From contig JAIULZ010000025.1 of assembly GCA_022565805.1 (NCBI GenBank), positions 1-37,773 of the forward strand: a stretch of 37,773 nucleotides of DNA. The letters run 5' to 3'. Each line of letters starts with the position of its first letter. Within the stretch, counting starts at the first letter, position 1. Under the pieces are notes generated by a model. That model ran no database searches and had not been told where the DNA came from. It worked only from the letters and a program-made list of their open reading frames with translations. Positions 30,869 to 37,773 of the stretch are shown here, one piece after another. Both the position numbers and the translations under genes were made by a program. This DNA comes from Balneolales bacterium (GTDB taxonomy: Bacteria; Bacteroidota; Rhodothermia; Balneolales; Cyclonatronaceae).

Positions 30869-33160
30869 ATGAGTAATATTACCCCTTTTCCACTTCGCTT
30901 ATTACGACAGTTTGCGGACTCTATCGACCCGGATATGGTATTCCCTACTTTGGATGCTATGAATGATTATTTGGCCAGTCCGCGTAGGTATGCTGGACAG
31001 CTGGTTTCATGTATCGAAACTGAGACTATTTTCCTGCTCAATAGCGCAAGAACGACATGGATTGAAATCCTCCCTGGAATTCCGGATGTGCCGGATGATG
31101 GAAATGCGTACATCCGGGTTCATGGTGAATGGCAGGTTTTTCAACTTCCGGAACAAAACGACCCTTCCAGCTGGGAAGAAATTTTAGGCACGAATAATAT
31201 TCAGCCTAAAGACAACAAGAAAGTACCGATAAGTGCTCTTGCCGGGTTAACCGAGCTTTTAGAAGGTTATGAGCAAGCATTTACTAAAAGAAGTGGCTTT
31301 AACAAAGACTTTGGCGACCAGGAAGGAACCGTAACTCAAGGCAATGATCCGCGGTTAAGCAATAGCCGTGAATGGACTGCGCCAACAGTTACAGAAGTAG
31401 AAGTAGTACAGGGAACCTCAACAGAGCGTAGAGCATGGTCTGTGGTTCGGGTTCGTGAAGCCATAGCCGCATGGGTAAATTCGGTTAAGATCAAAATTGA
31501 GGATGTTACTGGCTTATCCGGAATACTCAATTCTAAAGCCGACAAAACCGAAATACCAGATACATCCTCGTTTGAAAATGCTACTCAACTCGATCAACGG
31601 GATGCGGCAAACCGAAACAGGGGAAACCATACTGGCACACAGCCAGCAAGCACAGTTACCGGATTAGGCGCTGTGGCTACAACAAATAGCTATGATGATC
31701 TTGATAACAAGCCAAACCTATCAGAGTTCGAGAATACTTCAGCTCTAAACCAGCGTGACAATGCAAACCGGAACCGGGAAAACCATACCGGGACACAGGA
31801 TATTTCTACAATCGCAGGTTTAGCTGCAGCATTAGCATCAAAAGTTGAAAAAATCGAAGGTAAGGGATTAAGCCAGGAAGATTTCACAACAGAGTTCAAA
31901 GAATTACTCGAGAACTTTGAGGAAAATGGCGGACCGGAGATCACACCTGAACTCATAAAGGAAAAATATGAGGAAAACGAAGACACCAATGCTTTTGATG
32001 ATGCTGCAAAACTGAAGCTGGAGAACATAGAACCAGAAGCTGAGAAAAACCCAATTTGGATAAACGAAGCTATACCTCCATTACCTGTTGGCGGTTACTC
32101 AAATACAGAGCCAGCAACACCACCGGAAGGTCTTAGCGTTATCGCAGCTATTGAAAAGTTTCTTTTCCCACCATTACCTCCATCCATAAATAGCTTTACC
32201 CGCTCGCCATCTCAGTTTGAGTTTCAGGATGATGACGTTTCCGTTACCCTTTCCTGGAATACAAATGCTGTAACGGCAGGTGCTACCATTGCGAATGTCC
32301 GTATTGAGTTTAGAAGAAATAACTCAGGCAGCTGGACGAACCTGCACAATGCATCAACGCAAACAGGTAGCTTTGTTCACTCTGATATCCCGAACAGCAA
32401 CAATCATTCTATCAATTACCGATTGATTGTAACGGATAGTGCGGGAAATACGGCAACAAGCAGTGTTATAAGCGTGAATTTCAAATCGTACCAAACACCA
32501 ACGATATCTTTCCCGAATTTTTCACCTTTAAGCCGCGAAGTTGGAGAGCTGGATGCAACTATTACCGGAACGATCACGCGCAGATCGCCAAACATTGCAT
32601 TACAAAGCTACCAGCTGGAAGTACGCTTAAATGGTGGAAGTTGGCAGAATTTGGGTGATTCTGTTACCATTACAGATGGAAATAGTGCAGCACTTACACC
32701 AGTAGAATATACTGCCCCGGCCACCACTGGAGGAGATGTGGTTACAAGCGTTCAGTTTAGTATCAGAATCACAGATCAGCAAGGACAAGGCAGCAGACTT
32801 ACATCGAATACCATTACCGGTAGCAGAAAGCTTTTCTATGAGCCAGTTCAATCCGAAACCCTGCCTGATATCCGGGATCTGGAATTCAGCATACTCAACC
32901 CAAACGCTGGTACTCAATTTACGATCAACATCCCGGCAGGTGCTCAAATAGTAGCCTTTGCATATCCGGCATCCATTCGCGATGTAAGCCAGGTCATTTT
33001 CGTGCAAGGTGGTAATGTAGATGTGAAAGGCGCATTTGGCAGTCCAGATATTGAGTCAATAGCCGATGCCAAAGGGCAAAACGACATAGACTATAAGGTG
33101 TACACATTTACACCAGTTGAACCATTTTCTTCAGCAGTAACATACAACGTAACGATCTAA
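30869..33160 (+). CDS. Main fibre/spike protein (763 aa)
   Basis: A three-part 763-aa protein. Module A (about 1-70): LRQFADSIDPDMVFPTLDAM and SPRRYAGQLVSC, shared with the next gene. The middle (about 85-390) has tail-fibre motifs: GFNKDFGDQEGTVTQGNDPR, a WSVVRVREAI segment, and two RxNHTGTQ repeat units each followed by an alanine/glycine-rich turn. Module B (about 395-763) is paralogous to the previous gene. This is the usual build of a fibre that binds the particle by A and the cell by B. Long, intact and without a transmembrane segment. Confidence 0.75.
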   Translation: MSNITPFPLRLLRQFADSIDPDMVFPTLDAMNDYLASPRRYAGQLVSCIETETIFLLNSARTTWIEILPGIPDVPDDGNAYIRVHGEWQVFQLPEQNDPSSWEEILGTNNIQPKDNKKVPISALAGLTELLEGYEQAFTKRSGFNKDFGDQEGTVTQGNDPRLSNSREWTAPTVTEVEVVQGTSTERRAWSVVRVREAIAAWVNSVKIKIEDVTGLSGILNSKADKTEIPDTSSFENATQLDQRDAANRNRGNHTGTQPASTVTGLGAVATTNSYDDLDNKPNLSEFENTSALNQRDNANRNRENHTGTQDISTIAGLAAALASKVEKIEGKGLSQEDFTTEFKELLENFEENGGPEITPELIKEKYEENEDTNAFDDAAKLKLENIEPEAEKNPIWINEAIPPLPVGGYSNTEPATPPEGLSVIAAIEKFLFPPLPPSINSFTRSPSQFEFQDDDVSVTLSWNTNAVTAGATIANVRIEFRRNNSGSWTNLHNASTQTGSFVHSDIPNSNNHSINYRLIVTDSAGNTATSSVISVNFKSYQTPTISFPNFSPLSREVGELDATITGTITRRSPNIALQSYQLEVRLNGGSWQNLGDSVTITDGNSAALTPVEYTAPATTGGDVVTSVQFSIRITDQQGQGSRLTSNTITGSRKLFYEPVQSETLPDIRDLEFSILNPNAGTQFTINIPAGAQIVAFAYPASIRDVSQVIFVQGGNVDVKGAFGSPDIESIADAKGQNDIDYKVYTFTPVEPFSSAVTYNVTI

Positions 33161-33165
33161 AAACT

Positions 33166-33951
33166 ATGAGCACTACAGATTTTCCATTACAGTTAAAAAG
33201 GCAATATGCAGGTTCGATTGACCCGGATTTAGTTTTCCCAACAGAAGCTGCTATGAATGCATATTTGTCCAGTCCGCGAAGATATGCCGGTCAGATTGTT
33301 TCCTGTCCCGAACTTGAGAATGCATTTATTTTAAATGCAAACCGGGACGAATGGCTACCATTAGGCGGCTCAGGTGGTGGATCTACTACTCAAGTGGTAA
33401 ACAACATACCCACAACCTTAGACCCTGGCCAACGTGTATGGGTAAAAGAAACCCAATCTGAATGGATAGGCGCAAATGAAGACTTTTTCCCGACCTTAGA
33501 CCCTGGTACTCCATGGCCCGTAAGAGGATATAAGGTAGTTGACTTAAATATAAAAGTTGGACTTCTTGAATCAGGTATCACTAAATCCTGGACTACTGTT
33601 ACACGATGTGAGATTCCAACAACAGATCTTAATATTCACTGCGCTCATGGTGAATATGTCCTTAATATTCCTGAATCATATTTCTTAATAGACACAGTTA
33701 CTCCAGGGCAAAACTTAGCAAATGCCAGAGTGCGTGCTACTTCTATACGTGAAAACACAGGGATGCATCCTTTTGTTCTGTTCGCGGCTTATGAAGCAAA
33801 CGGTCGTAATAATATGGTAGAGTTTTGGATAGGAGCAGATCTTCCCTTAGGTGCTTCAGATTGGAGTCCCTTAGCGTTTAAGCTTGATATATACCCACCT
33901 GACCCAAATCAATTAGTGTCGCTTCCTGACGATTATGTAATAATAAACTAA
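33166..33951 (+). CDS. Short spike protein sharing the anchor module
   Basis: A 261-aa protein. Module A (about 1-70: LKRQYAGSIDPDLVFPTEAA, SPRRYAGQIVSC) is shared with the 763-aa fibre, followed by a Gly/Ser linker (GGSGGGSTT). The C-terminal domain (about 115-261) is different from module B, with LESGITKSWTTVTRCEIPTT and several beta strands. It reads as an alternative receptor or structural tip on the same attachment base. No enzymatic motif. Confidence 0.65.
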   Translation: MSTTDFPLQLKRQYAGSIDPDLVFPTEAAMNAYLSSPRRYAGQIVSCPELENAFILNANRDEWLPLGGSGGGSTTQVVNNIPTTLDPGQRVWVKETQSEWIGANEDFFPTLDPGTPWPVRGYKVVDLNIKVGLLESGITKSWTTVTRCEIPTTDLNIHCAHGEYVLNIPESYFLIDTVTPGQNLANARVRATSIRENTGMHPFVLFAAYEANGRNNMVEFWIGADLPLGASDWSPLAFKLDIYPPDPNQLVSLPDDYVIIN

Positions 33952-33990
33952 TCTCTAATAACGAGCATCGAATTCTGATTATAGGCTTTT

Positions 33991-34536
33991 ATGTCCTTTA
34001 TAAACACATCTCAACTAACTCGTGAACTCGCCTTTGCTAAACAAGCAGGATTTTTAGAAATCTTTGAAGAGGCATCTACCCTAACCGGTGTGCCTCTTGA
34101 AATCTTGCTGGCGGTTTCGAGCCGGGAATCGGCTTTGGGCACATCTCCCTTACTCGTAAACTGGATTGGCGATAATGGTTTTGCCTGGGGTTTGATGCAA
34201 ATTGACCGTCGCTGGCATCCACAATTCACCAATAACCATAGTCCGGATGATCATAACGCGAATATATTTTATAGTGCCGGTTACCTTCTTGGCCACTACA
34301 AACGATTTAATGACTGGAGAACAGCTGCTGCAGCCTACAATGCAGGTGCCGGAGCTGTAAGCAGTGCAATCCGTTCCGGCCGCGACCCAGATTCTGTAAC
34401 AACAGGTGGCAATTATGGAGCAGATGTAATCTACAGATCGAAATTTTTCAAAAGCAAAACAAATACTCGGTTCTTATTAACAAACATCTTAACCCTCTCG
34501 ACAGTCTTCCTTGCTTATCACATGCTAAAAAACTAA
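33991..34536 (+). CDS. Membrane-anchored lytic transglycosylase
   Basis: A 181-aa protein. The SLT-type fold is marked by the catalytic Glu E46 in SSRESALG, GLMQID (67-72) and AAYNAGAG (114-121). A C-terminal transmembrane helix (about 160-178: LLTNILTLSTVFLAYHML) is unusual for a soluble endolysin and fits a particle-membrane enzyme that opens peptidoglycan at entry, as P7 does in PRD1. No signal peptide. It may also act in lysis with the downstream genes. Confidence 0.8.
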   Translation: MSFINTSQLTRELAFAKQAGFLEIFEEASTLTGVPLEILLAVSSRESALGTSPLLVNWIGDNGFAWGLMQIDRRWHPQFTNNHSPDDHNANIFYSAGYLLGHYKRFNDWRTAAAAYNAGAGAVSSAIRSGRDPDSVTTGGNYGADVIYRSKFFKSKTNTRFLLTNILTLSTVFLAYHMLKN

Positions 34537-34540
34537 TCCT

Positions 34541-34891
34541 ATGCCCTTTAGATTTGATTATCAGCTTACCATTGGCAATATCATAGTTATGCTTACGCTG
34601 CTCGTGGCTATGCTTGCGAATTACCATCTCAATATCACCCGAATCAGCACTTTAGAGATACGAACTGATACCATTGAGCTTCAGCAGCAATTATTTCGGG
34701 CGGAAATTTCTGAGCTTAAACGTGATCAACGTGATAGTTATTTATCTAAAGATGTAGCAGATCGGCTTATTAACCAGCTCGACCGAATCGAAACAAGGCT
34801 CGAAAGAATAGAGCAGCAGCATCGAATGTTTAATGATCTTAACCTCCTCCTCCCCTATTCATTTTACTATTCAGAATATGTCCACAAATAA
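34541..34891 (+). CDS. Membrane protein with coiled coil
   Basis: A 116-aa protein. One N-terminal transmembrane helix (about 10-30: IGNIIVMLTLLVAMLANYHL) is followed by a long charged coiled coil (about 38-95). This topology is that of small virion membrane or spanin/holin-helper proteins. It lies 5 bp after the transglycosylase gene and overlaps the next gene by 14 bp. Confidence 0.55.
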   Translation: MPFRFDYQLTIGNIIVMLTLLVAMLANYHLNITRISTLEIRTDTIELQQQLFRAEISELKRDQRDSYLSKDVADRLINQLDRIETRLERIEQQHRMFNDLNLLLPYSFYYSEYVHK

Positions 34892-35183
34892 CATCCATAC
34901 ATCCGATTCTTTTTGTACTTCCAGGGCATTCATTCTGCTTGCTATAACGAATGTGGTTGCATTTCTGCTTTCATTCGTGGTAGCCGCTTATTTCCCGACC
35001 TATTGGGATATTGCAGAAGGGCTTTTTAAGTGCAGCATCATACTGCTCATTTTTCTATTCACAGATAAATACATCCTTACCGGTATTTATTCAAAATCTG
35101 AACTCAAGAGAGGAAATATAGCTTATGCGATTTTTGTTTTTGCTTTGCTTTACGTTTTTGCTCAGTCATTCAGCATATTCTGA
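34878..35183 (+). CDS. Holin-like membrane protein
   Basis: A 101-aa protein from ATG 34878 (an in-frame start at 34833 would overlap the upstream gene by 59 bp). Three hydrophobic spans (about 16-38, 46-62 and 78-100: AIFVFALLYVFAQSFSIF) and short polar ends match class I holins. It sits between the transglycosylase and the exported peptidase and overlaps the latter by 59 bp. Holin function is inferred from size, topology and context. Confidence 0.6.
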   Translation: MSTNNIHTSDSFCTSRAFILLAITNVVAFLLSFVVAAYFPTYWDIAEGLFKCSIILLIFLFTDKYILTGIYSKSELKRGNIAYAIFVFALLYVFAQSFSIF

Positions 35184-35718
35184 ACCGCTGCCTTTGATTC
35201 ACAAAGGCGATGAGTTTTTTTATGTTCGACCAAATCCCTATCCGGAACATATACAGGTAGCCATGCAATACCTGAATATGAACAGAGACAGCCATCCCGA
35301 AGTGATAAATGGATTCCTGAAATCCGTAGATCTTCCTCCAGGTAATCCTTATTGTGCTGCTTTCGTGAGCTACTGCCTATCCAAGAGCTGTGTTATTTAT
35401 CCGGCAACCCGATCCGGACTGGCCAGGCACTTTCTTACCAGGGACAGCATATCTGCAACCAAAGTAGTTAGGACAAATAAACAACTACCTGTTGGAAGTA
35501 TAATCGGCTGGAAACGCGGTAACACCATTTTTGGGCATCTGGGATTCACGCTGTACTGGATTGGCAATAATGGATCCACAATCGAAGGAAACACATCACC
35601 AGGCCAGGCCGGTTCACAAGCTGCAGGCGGTGGTATCTATATTCGAAACAGAACTATTTTGCCAGCTGCAAGCTTACGAATCAGCTGGTTCACTTTGGTA
35701 GAGAGCGCATCATGCTAA
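35125..35718 (+). CDS. Exported CHAP-like peptidase (endolysin)
   Basis: A 197-aa protein with a signal peptide (1-19, MRFLFLLCFTFLLSHSAYSE). The catalytic Cys C77 (NPYCAAFVSYC), H138 (FGHLGFTL) and E154/N156 (TIEGNTS) match the C-H-N/E order of CHAP/NlpC-type cysteine peptidases that cut peptidoglycan cross-bridges. Additional Cys residues at 84, 89 and 197 may form disulphides in the periplasm. It is exported by its own signal and would act with the holin-like protein upstream. Confidence 0.75.
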   Translation: MRFLFLLCFTFLLSHSAYSEPLPLIHKGDEFFYVRPNPYPEHIQVAMQYLNMNRDSHPEVINGFLKSVDLPPGNPYCAAFVSYCLSKSCVIYPATRSGLARHFLTRDSISATKVVRTNKQLPVGSIIGWKRGNTIFGHLGFTLYWIGNNGSTIEGNTSPGQAGSQAAGGGIYIRNRTILPAASLRISWFTLVESASC

Positions 35719-36242
35719 GAGTTCCAGCTTCTTTTTACGTACTGCTTTTGTTGCTCATGTTTGCGGCCGGGTTCATTATTTCACGCTGCAGCCATCAGCC
35801 TGAGATTCCGGATCCTGTAATTCACTACATACCCGAATCTCATCCAATAGAACGTATGTTTAATAACCCGGCACGATTCCGGCCAGTTTTAAATACCGTT
35901 TTTATCGTAAGGATAGACACGACCAGGGAAGAAAGAACGGTGTACCTGCCAACTGGATTCAGCAACCAATTACTTATCTCCGAACCCAATCCGATTCGGA
36001 TCCGGAACAATCAGCTGCACTACCGGTATTTTTCAACGGAAACCAATCAGCTTCAGATAGACCGCTTCACTCTGCCGGAAAAGAGATGGAGAATTGGCAC
36101 TAACATAGATTTCCTGAATCCGGCTTCCATAGCTTTTAACCCTTACATCACATACCGCGGTTTTGGCCTATCAGCTTTAGCACATCTACAAAGAGACTCA
36201 ATTGAACTTTACTATGGGTTTAGGGTAAACTATGAATTCTAA
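35712..36242 (+). CDS. Membrane-anchored spanin-like lysis protein
   Basis: A 176-aa protein. An N-terminal hydrophobic helix (about 8-25, YVLLLLLMFAAGFIIS) ends in RC, with Arg before Cys, so the site is not a good lipobox. A periplasmic part contains HPIERMFNNPARFRP and VYLPTGFSN. The C-terminal 50 residues alternate in beta strands ending ELYYGFRVNYEF, like the outer-membrane-type ends found in Bacteroidota phage lysis proteins. It overlaps the endopeptidase by 7 bp. Could bridge inner and outer membranes as a spanin does. Confidence 0.5.
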   Translation: MLRVPASFYVLLLLLMFAAGFIISRCSHQPEIPDPVIHYIPESHPIERMFNNPARFRPVLNTVFIVRIDTTREERTVYLPTGFSNQLLISEPNPIRIRNNQLHYRYFSTETNQLQIDRFTLPEKRWRIGTNIDFLNPASIAFNPYITYRGFGLSALAHLQRDSIELYYGFRVNYEF

Positions 36243-36408
36243 GCATACCACTATTGGCGTTTGCGATGTTTGCAGATATGCCAAAAACGATACTACCAAC
36301 AAGCAGGTCACATACTGTTCCAACTGTAATGCATGGATCTGCAAATCATGTGAACCATCCATCTTACTACGGGGTATTGCAATGGTTATTCGGGCTGTTT
36401 CAACCTAA
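36232..36408 (+). CDS. 58-aa zinc-ribbon protein overlapping the integrase gene
   Basis: A 58-aa protein beginning MNSKHTTIGVCDVC. Its six cysteines are arranged as CDVC ... CSNC ... CKSC (residues 11, 14, 29, 32, 37, 40), a compact zinc-binding pattern like those of RING- or B-box-type or zinc-ribbon peptides. The C-terminus is hydrophobic. The start overlaps the stop of the spanin-like gene by 11 bp and its stop overlaps the integrase stop by 4 bp on the other strand. Function unknown; the Cys pattern makes it a real protein. Confidence 0.6.
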   Translation: MNSKHTTIGVCDVCRYAKNDTTNKQVTYCSNCNAWICKSCEPSILLRGIAMVIRAVST

Positions 36409-37505
36409 TCCATTAGTATATTCAGTTTTTTAGATAGATTCCGACCAGTAAGGTGAGAGTAGTTCATGGTAACATTTAAATTGCTATGCCCTGCCATTTG
36501 CGCCACTTCTATGGTTGAAAAGCCCATTTCTAACCAACGTGTTATCCGCGAATGCCGTAACCCATGCAAGGTAGCCTCCGGACAATTCGCCAATGCCGCA
36601 TAGTACTTAAAACAGCGATACACGTAATCTGCAGAGTGCACAAAAATGGGTGCCTTAACCGGCCGCTTCATCGTATCTGCATAGTCTATTACTTCATCAA
36701 GAATGCCTCTGTTAATCGGTATTACTCTGCTCTTACCAGATTTAGTGTGCAATGCCTTAACAACAATACAGCTATGCTCAATGTCGATATCGGCTCTTCT
36801 TATAGAAAGAGACTCCATCCTTCTTAATGCAGAGTGATACATAAACTTCAGATAAACAGGAAACCAAATCTGCTCATGATGTTTCCGGAAATGATGCTCC
36901 ATTCTCTTTTTCGATTTTTCGCGGTTAAAGGCAGTAATAATTCGCTCAATATCGTTGTCATTAACCATAACATCCGACTTATCATGATTCTCTGCCGGAA
37001 GCCGAATTGGGCTAATCTTCTTATTAACCAGATCTTTCGAGTACAAAAAACTCCACCAAGCTTTAACATGCCGATACCTGGTACGCATAGTAGCGTGCGA
37101 CCAGTTCGAATTCCTTACATAGTCCTGAATATCACTATCCGAAATCGCTCTAACCGAGATATCATAGTCAAAGAAATCGGCCAGCTGACCAAGAATAAAT
37201 TTATACGTCTTAACTGTATTCGGTTTACAGATAGCCATTTTCTCTTTCAGAAACAGCTCGATAGATTCCCGGATAGTAACAGCTTCTACCTTAACCCTGC
37301 CATGAGTAAGTATAGAATGAACATCATCAATGAGCTCGGCTGGATTCACCTCATTGACTGCACAATATTCAGAGAATTTTAGCAGCATTTTGATTGCATC
37401 ATCTTTTGATGAAGTTCCTAACGATTTTTCACGTATAACTCCCGAGTCTGAAACCCTCAAATACCAGGTAAAACCTTTTTTCATTTTCTTCTTTCGGAGA
37501 TACAT
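36405..37505 (-). CDS. int: Tyrosine recombinase / integrase
   Basis: A 366-aa lambda-class integrase. The catalytic residues are R228 (SALRRMES), a Lys near 255-258 (HTKSGKSR), H314 and R317 (HGLRHSR), H340 (AGHSN) and Y349 (MNYSHL), all in order. An N-terminal AP2-like arm-binding domain (1-65) and a SAM-like core-binding domain (about 80-165) precede the catalytic domain. The gene points into the element, its start lies about 220 bp from attR, and the repeats at 37552-37624 and the operator at 37653 lie in that gap. It catalyses integration into the tRNA-Leu gene and excision with the excisionase. Confidence 0.95.
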   Translation of the reverse strand: MYLRKKKMKKGFTWYLRVSDSGVIREKSLGTSSKDDAIKMLLKFSEYCAVNEVNPAELIDDVHSILTHGRVKVEAVTIRESIELFLKEKMAICKPNTVKTYKFILGQLADFFDYDISVRAISDSDIQDYVRNSNWSHATMRTRYRHVKAWWSFLYSKDLVNKKISPIRLPAENHDKSDVMVNDNDIERIITAFNREKSKKRMEHHFRKHHEQIWFPVYLKFMYHSALRRMESLSIRRADIDIEHSCIVVKALHTKSGKSRVIPINRGILDEVIDYADTMKRPVKAPIFVHSADYVYRCFKYYAALANCPEATLHGLRHSRITRWLEMGFSTIEVAQMAGHSNLNVTMNYSHLTGRNLSKKLNILMD

Positions 37506-37551
37506 ATAACAGACAAATTATGAAGTGATGAAGGCACTTTTCCCCTCTAAT

Positions 37552-37624
37552 TTCTGCCCTATTTCTGCCCTATTTCGAAAAAAATCCTATCAAATATGGC
37601 TTTCTGCCCTATTTTTGCCCTATT
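37552..37624 (+). repeat. Right-arm integrase-type repeats (4 copies)
   Basis: Copies of TTCTGCCCTATT start at 37552, 37563, 37602 and 37613 (the last with one C to T change), as two tandem pairs 50 bp apart, each with an 11-bp period. They lie between int and attR. The pair at the left end (103-125) is the same in sequence and orientation. Confidence 0.7.
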
Positions 37625-37652
37625 TCGAACTGGTATATTTGCCGTTCAGTAA

Positions 37653-37666
37653 TGGGTATATACCAA
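37653..37666. promoter_or_regulatory. Operator upstream of the integrase gene
   Basis: TGGGTATATACCAA matches operator 1 at 13 of 14 positions. It lies about 150 bp upstream of the integrase start in the likely promoter region, so the repressor probably controls the integrase gene. Confidence 0.65.
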
Positions 37667-37687
37667 TTTTTAAAAATGGTAAAAATA

Positions 37688-37720
37688 AAACCTGCGTTTA
37701 AAGAGAATAAACGCAGGTTT
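37688..37720 (-). terminator. Terminator of the tRNA-Leu gene
   Basis: A perfect 13-bp stem AAACCTGCGTTTA / TAAACGCAGGTTT with a 7-nt loop. On the minus strand it lies 4 nt after the tRNA 3' end and is followed by TTTTATTTTTACC. The element therefore brings its own terminator to the reconstituted tRNA gene and insulates it from the integrase region. Confidence 0.85.
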
Positions 37721-37724
37721 CGTA

Positions 37725-37773
37725 CCGCTGGCCGGACTCGAACCGGCACGGAGTTTTAAGCTCCATTGGATTT
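37725..37773 (-). repeat. Right attachment site, 3' end of the host tRNA-Leu
   Basis: Identical to 1-49. On the minus strand this is the 3' half of tRNA-Leu; the 5' half must lie beyond the window end. As int lies next to it and a terminator follows the tRNA end, this is the side where the tRNA gene stays functional. Confidence 0.9.

Larger units (their letters stand above)
1..37773. mobile_element. Integrated provirus of an inferred tailless, membrane-containing phage
   Basis: Perfect 49-bp direct repeats of a tRNA-Leu 3' end lie exactly at both window ends, with a tyrosine recombinase gene next to the right one. Between them are divergent repressor/cro control, a primase-helicase, an iteron array, and a long rightward block of small membrane proteins, capsid-like proteins, spikes and lysis proteins. 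No terminase, portal or tail genes are seen, which with the many single-span membrane proteins points to a tailless phage with an internal membrane. Integrity looks good: the large genes are uninterrupted. Virion type and lineage are inferred from gene content only. Confidence 0.85.

Noticed and set aside
32627-33007. 126-codon leftward frame in the fibre gene
   Set aside because: Antisense to module B, which is proven coding by its paralogue in the upstream gene.
13304-36242. A tailed-phage interpretation based on the fibre repeats (RxNHTGTQ)
   Set aside because: No terminase, portal, tape measure, tail tube or sheath is seen, and most of the other structural genes encode single-span membrane proteins; the fibre motifs are also used by spikes of tailless phages.

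Overview
The window is one complete integrated element: an inferred provirus of a tailless, internal-membrane icosahedral phage. It is bounded by a direct repeat of at least 49 bp (1-49 and 37725-37773). The repeat is the 3' part of a tRNA-Leu gene on the minus strand, with long variable arm, T arm and acceptor end; the anticodon is probably TAA. A tyrosine recombinase is encoded just inside the right repeat. The host looks like a member of the Bacteroidota/Balneolota/Rhodothermota group: the repressor resembles Bacteroidota phage repressors, most genes lack Shine-Dalgarno sequences, and the small basic protein at 8.9 kb resembles proteins I know from that group. The host assignment is an inference.

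Left (0-7 kb), control and replication. A leftward repressor faces a rightward cro/excisionase-like operon across three near-identical palindromic operators (TGGGTATATACCCA type). Small early genes follow, then a 932-aa primase-helicase (CHC2 zinc finger, Toprim, P-loop ATPase). Next come an iteron array of the 9-mer GGTTAGAAA that is probably the replication origin, a small winged-helix-like protein, and a P22_AR_N-type antirepressor behind a structured leader.

Middle (7-13 kb), AT-richer accessory zone. It holds a DUF2528-like protein, a collagen-like lipoprotein, small hypothetical genes and a decayed stretch with a C-terminal scrap of a type III restriction/helicase subunit. It ends in a leftward three-gene cassette of unknown function (11274-13002).

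Right (13-36.4 kb), virion and lysis genes, all rightward. First comes a run of small single-membrane-span proteins, most sharing a short N-terminal motif SGFLxD. Then a transglutaminase-fold protein, a peptidoglycan-binding protein, a RadA-like ATPase and a 1872-aa methylase-helicase resembling DarB-type antirestriction proteins. Then two adjacent small beta-rich proteins (199 and 249 aa), the best major capsid candidates, separated by a UUCG-loop terminator. Then a pentapeptide-repeat-like protein, three spike/fibre proteins built from shuffled modules, and a lysis set (lytic transglycosylase with a membrane anchor, coiled-coil membrane protein, holin-like protein, exported CHAP-like peptidase, spanin-like protein). 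A tiny zinc-ribbon gene overlaps the end of the integrase gene.

I see no terminase, portal, tape-measure, tail-tube or sheath gene. Together with two small capsid candidates and many virion-type membrane proteins, this argues for a membrane-containing tailless phage, loosely of the kind described for Salisaeta icosahedral phage 1 or P23-77. That affiliation was not tested by any search. The most novel feature is the SGFLxD motif (eight copies in seven proteins) in an operon that also encodes a membrane-anchored transglutaminase-fold enzyme. A dispersed operator set that appears to tie early control, integrase and capsid genes to one repressor is the second.
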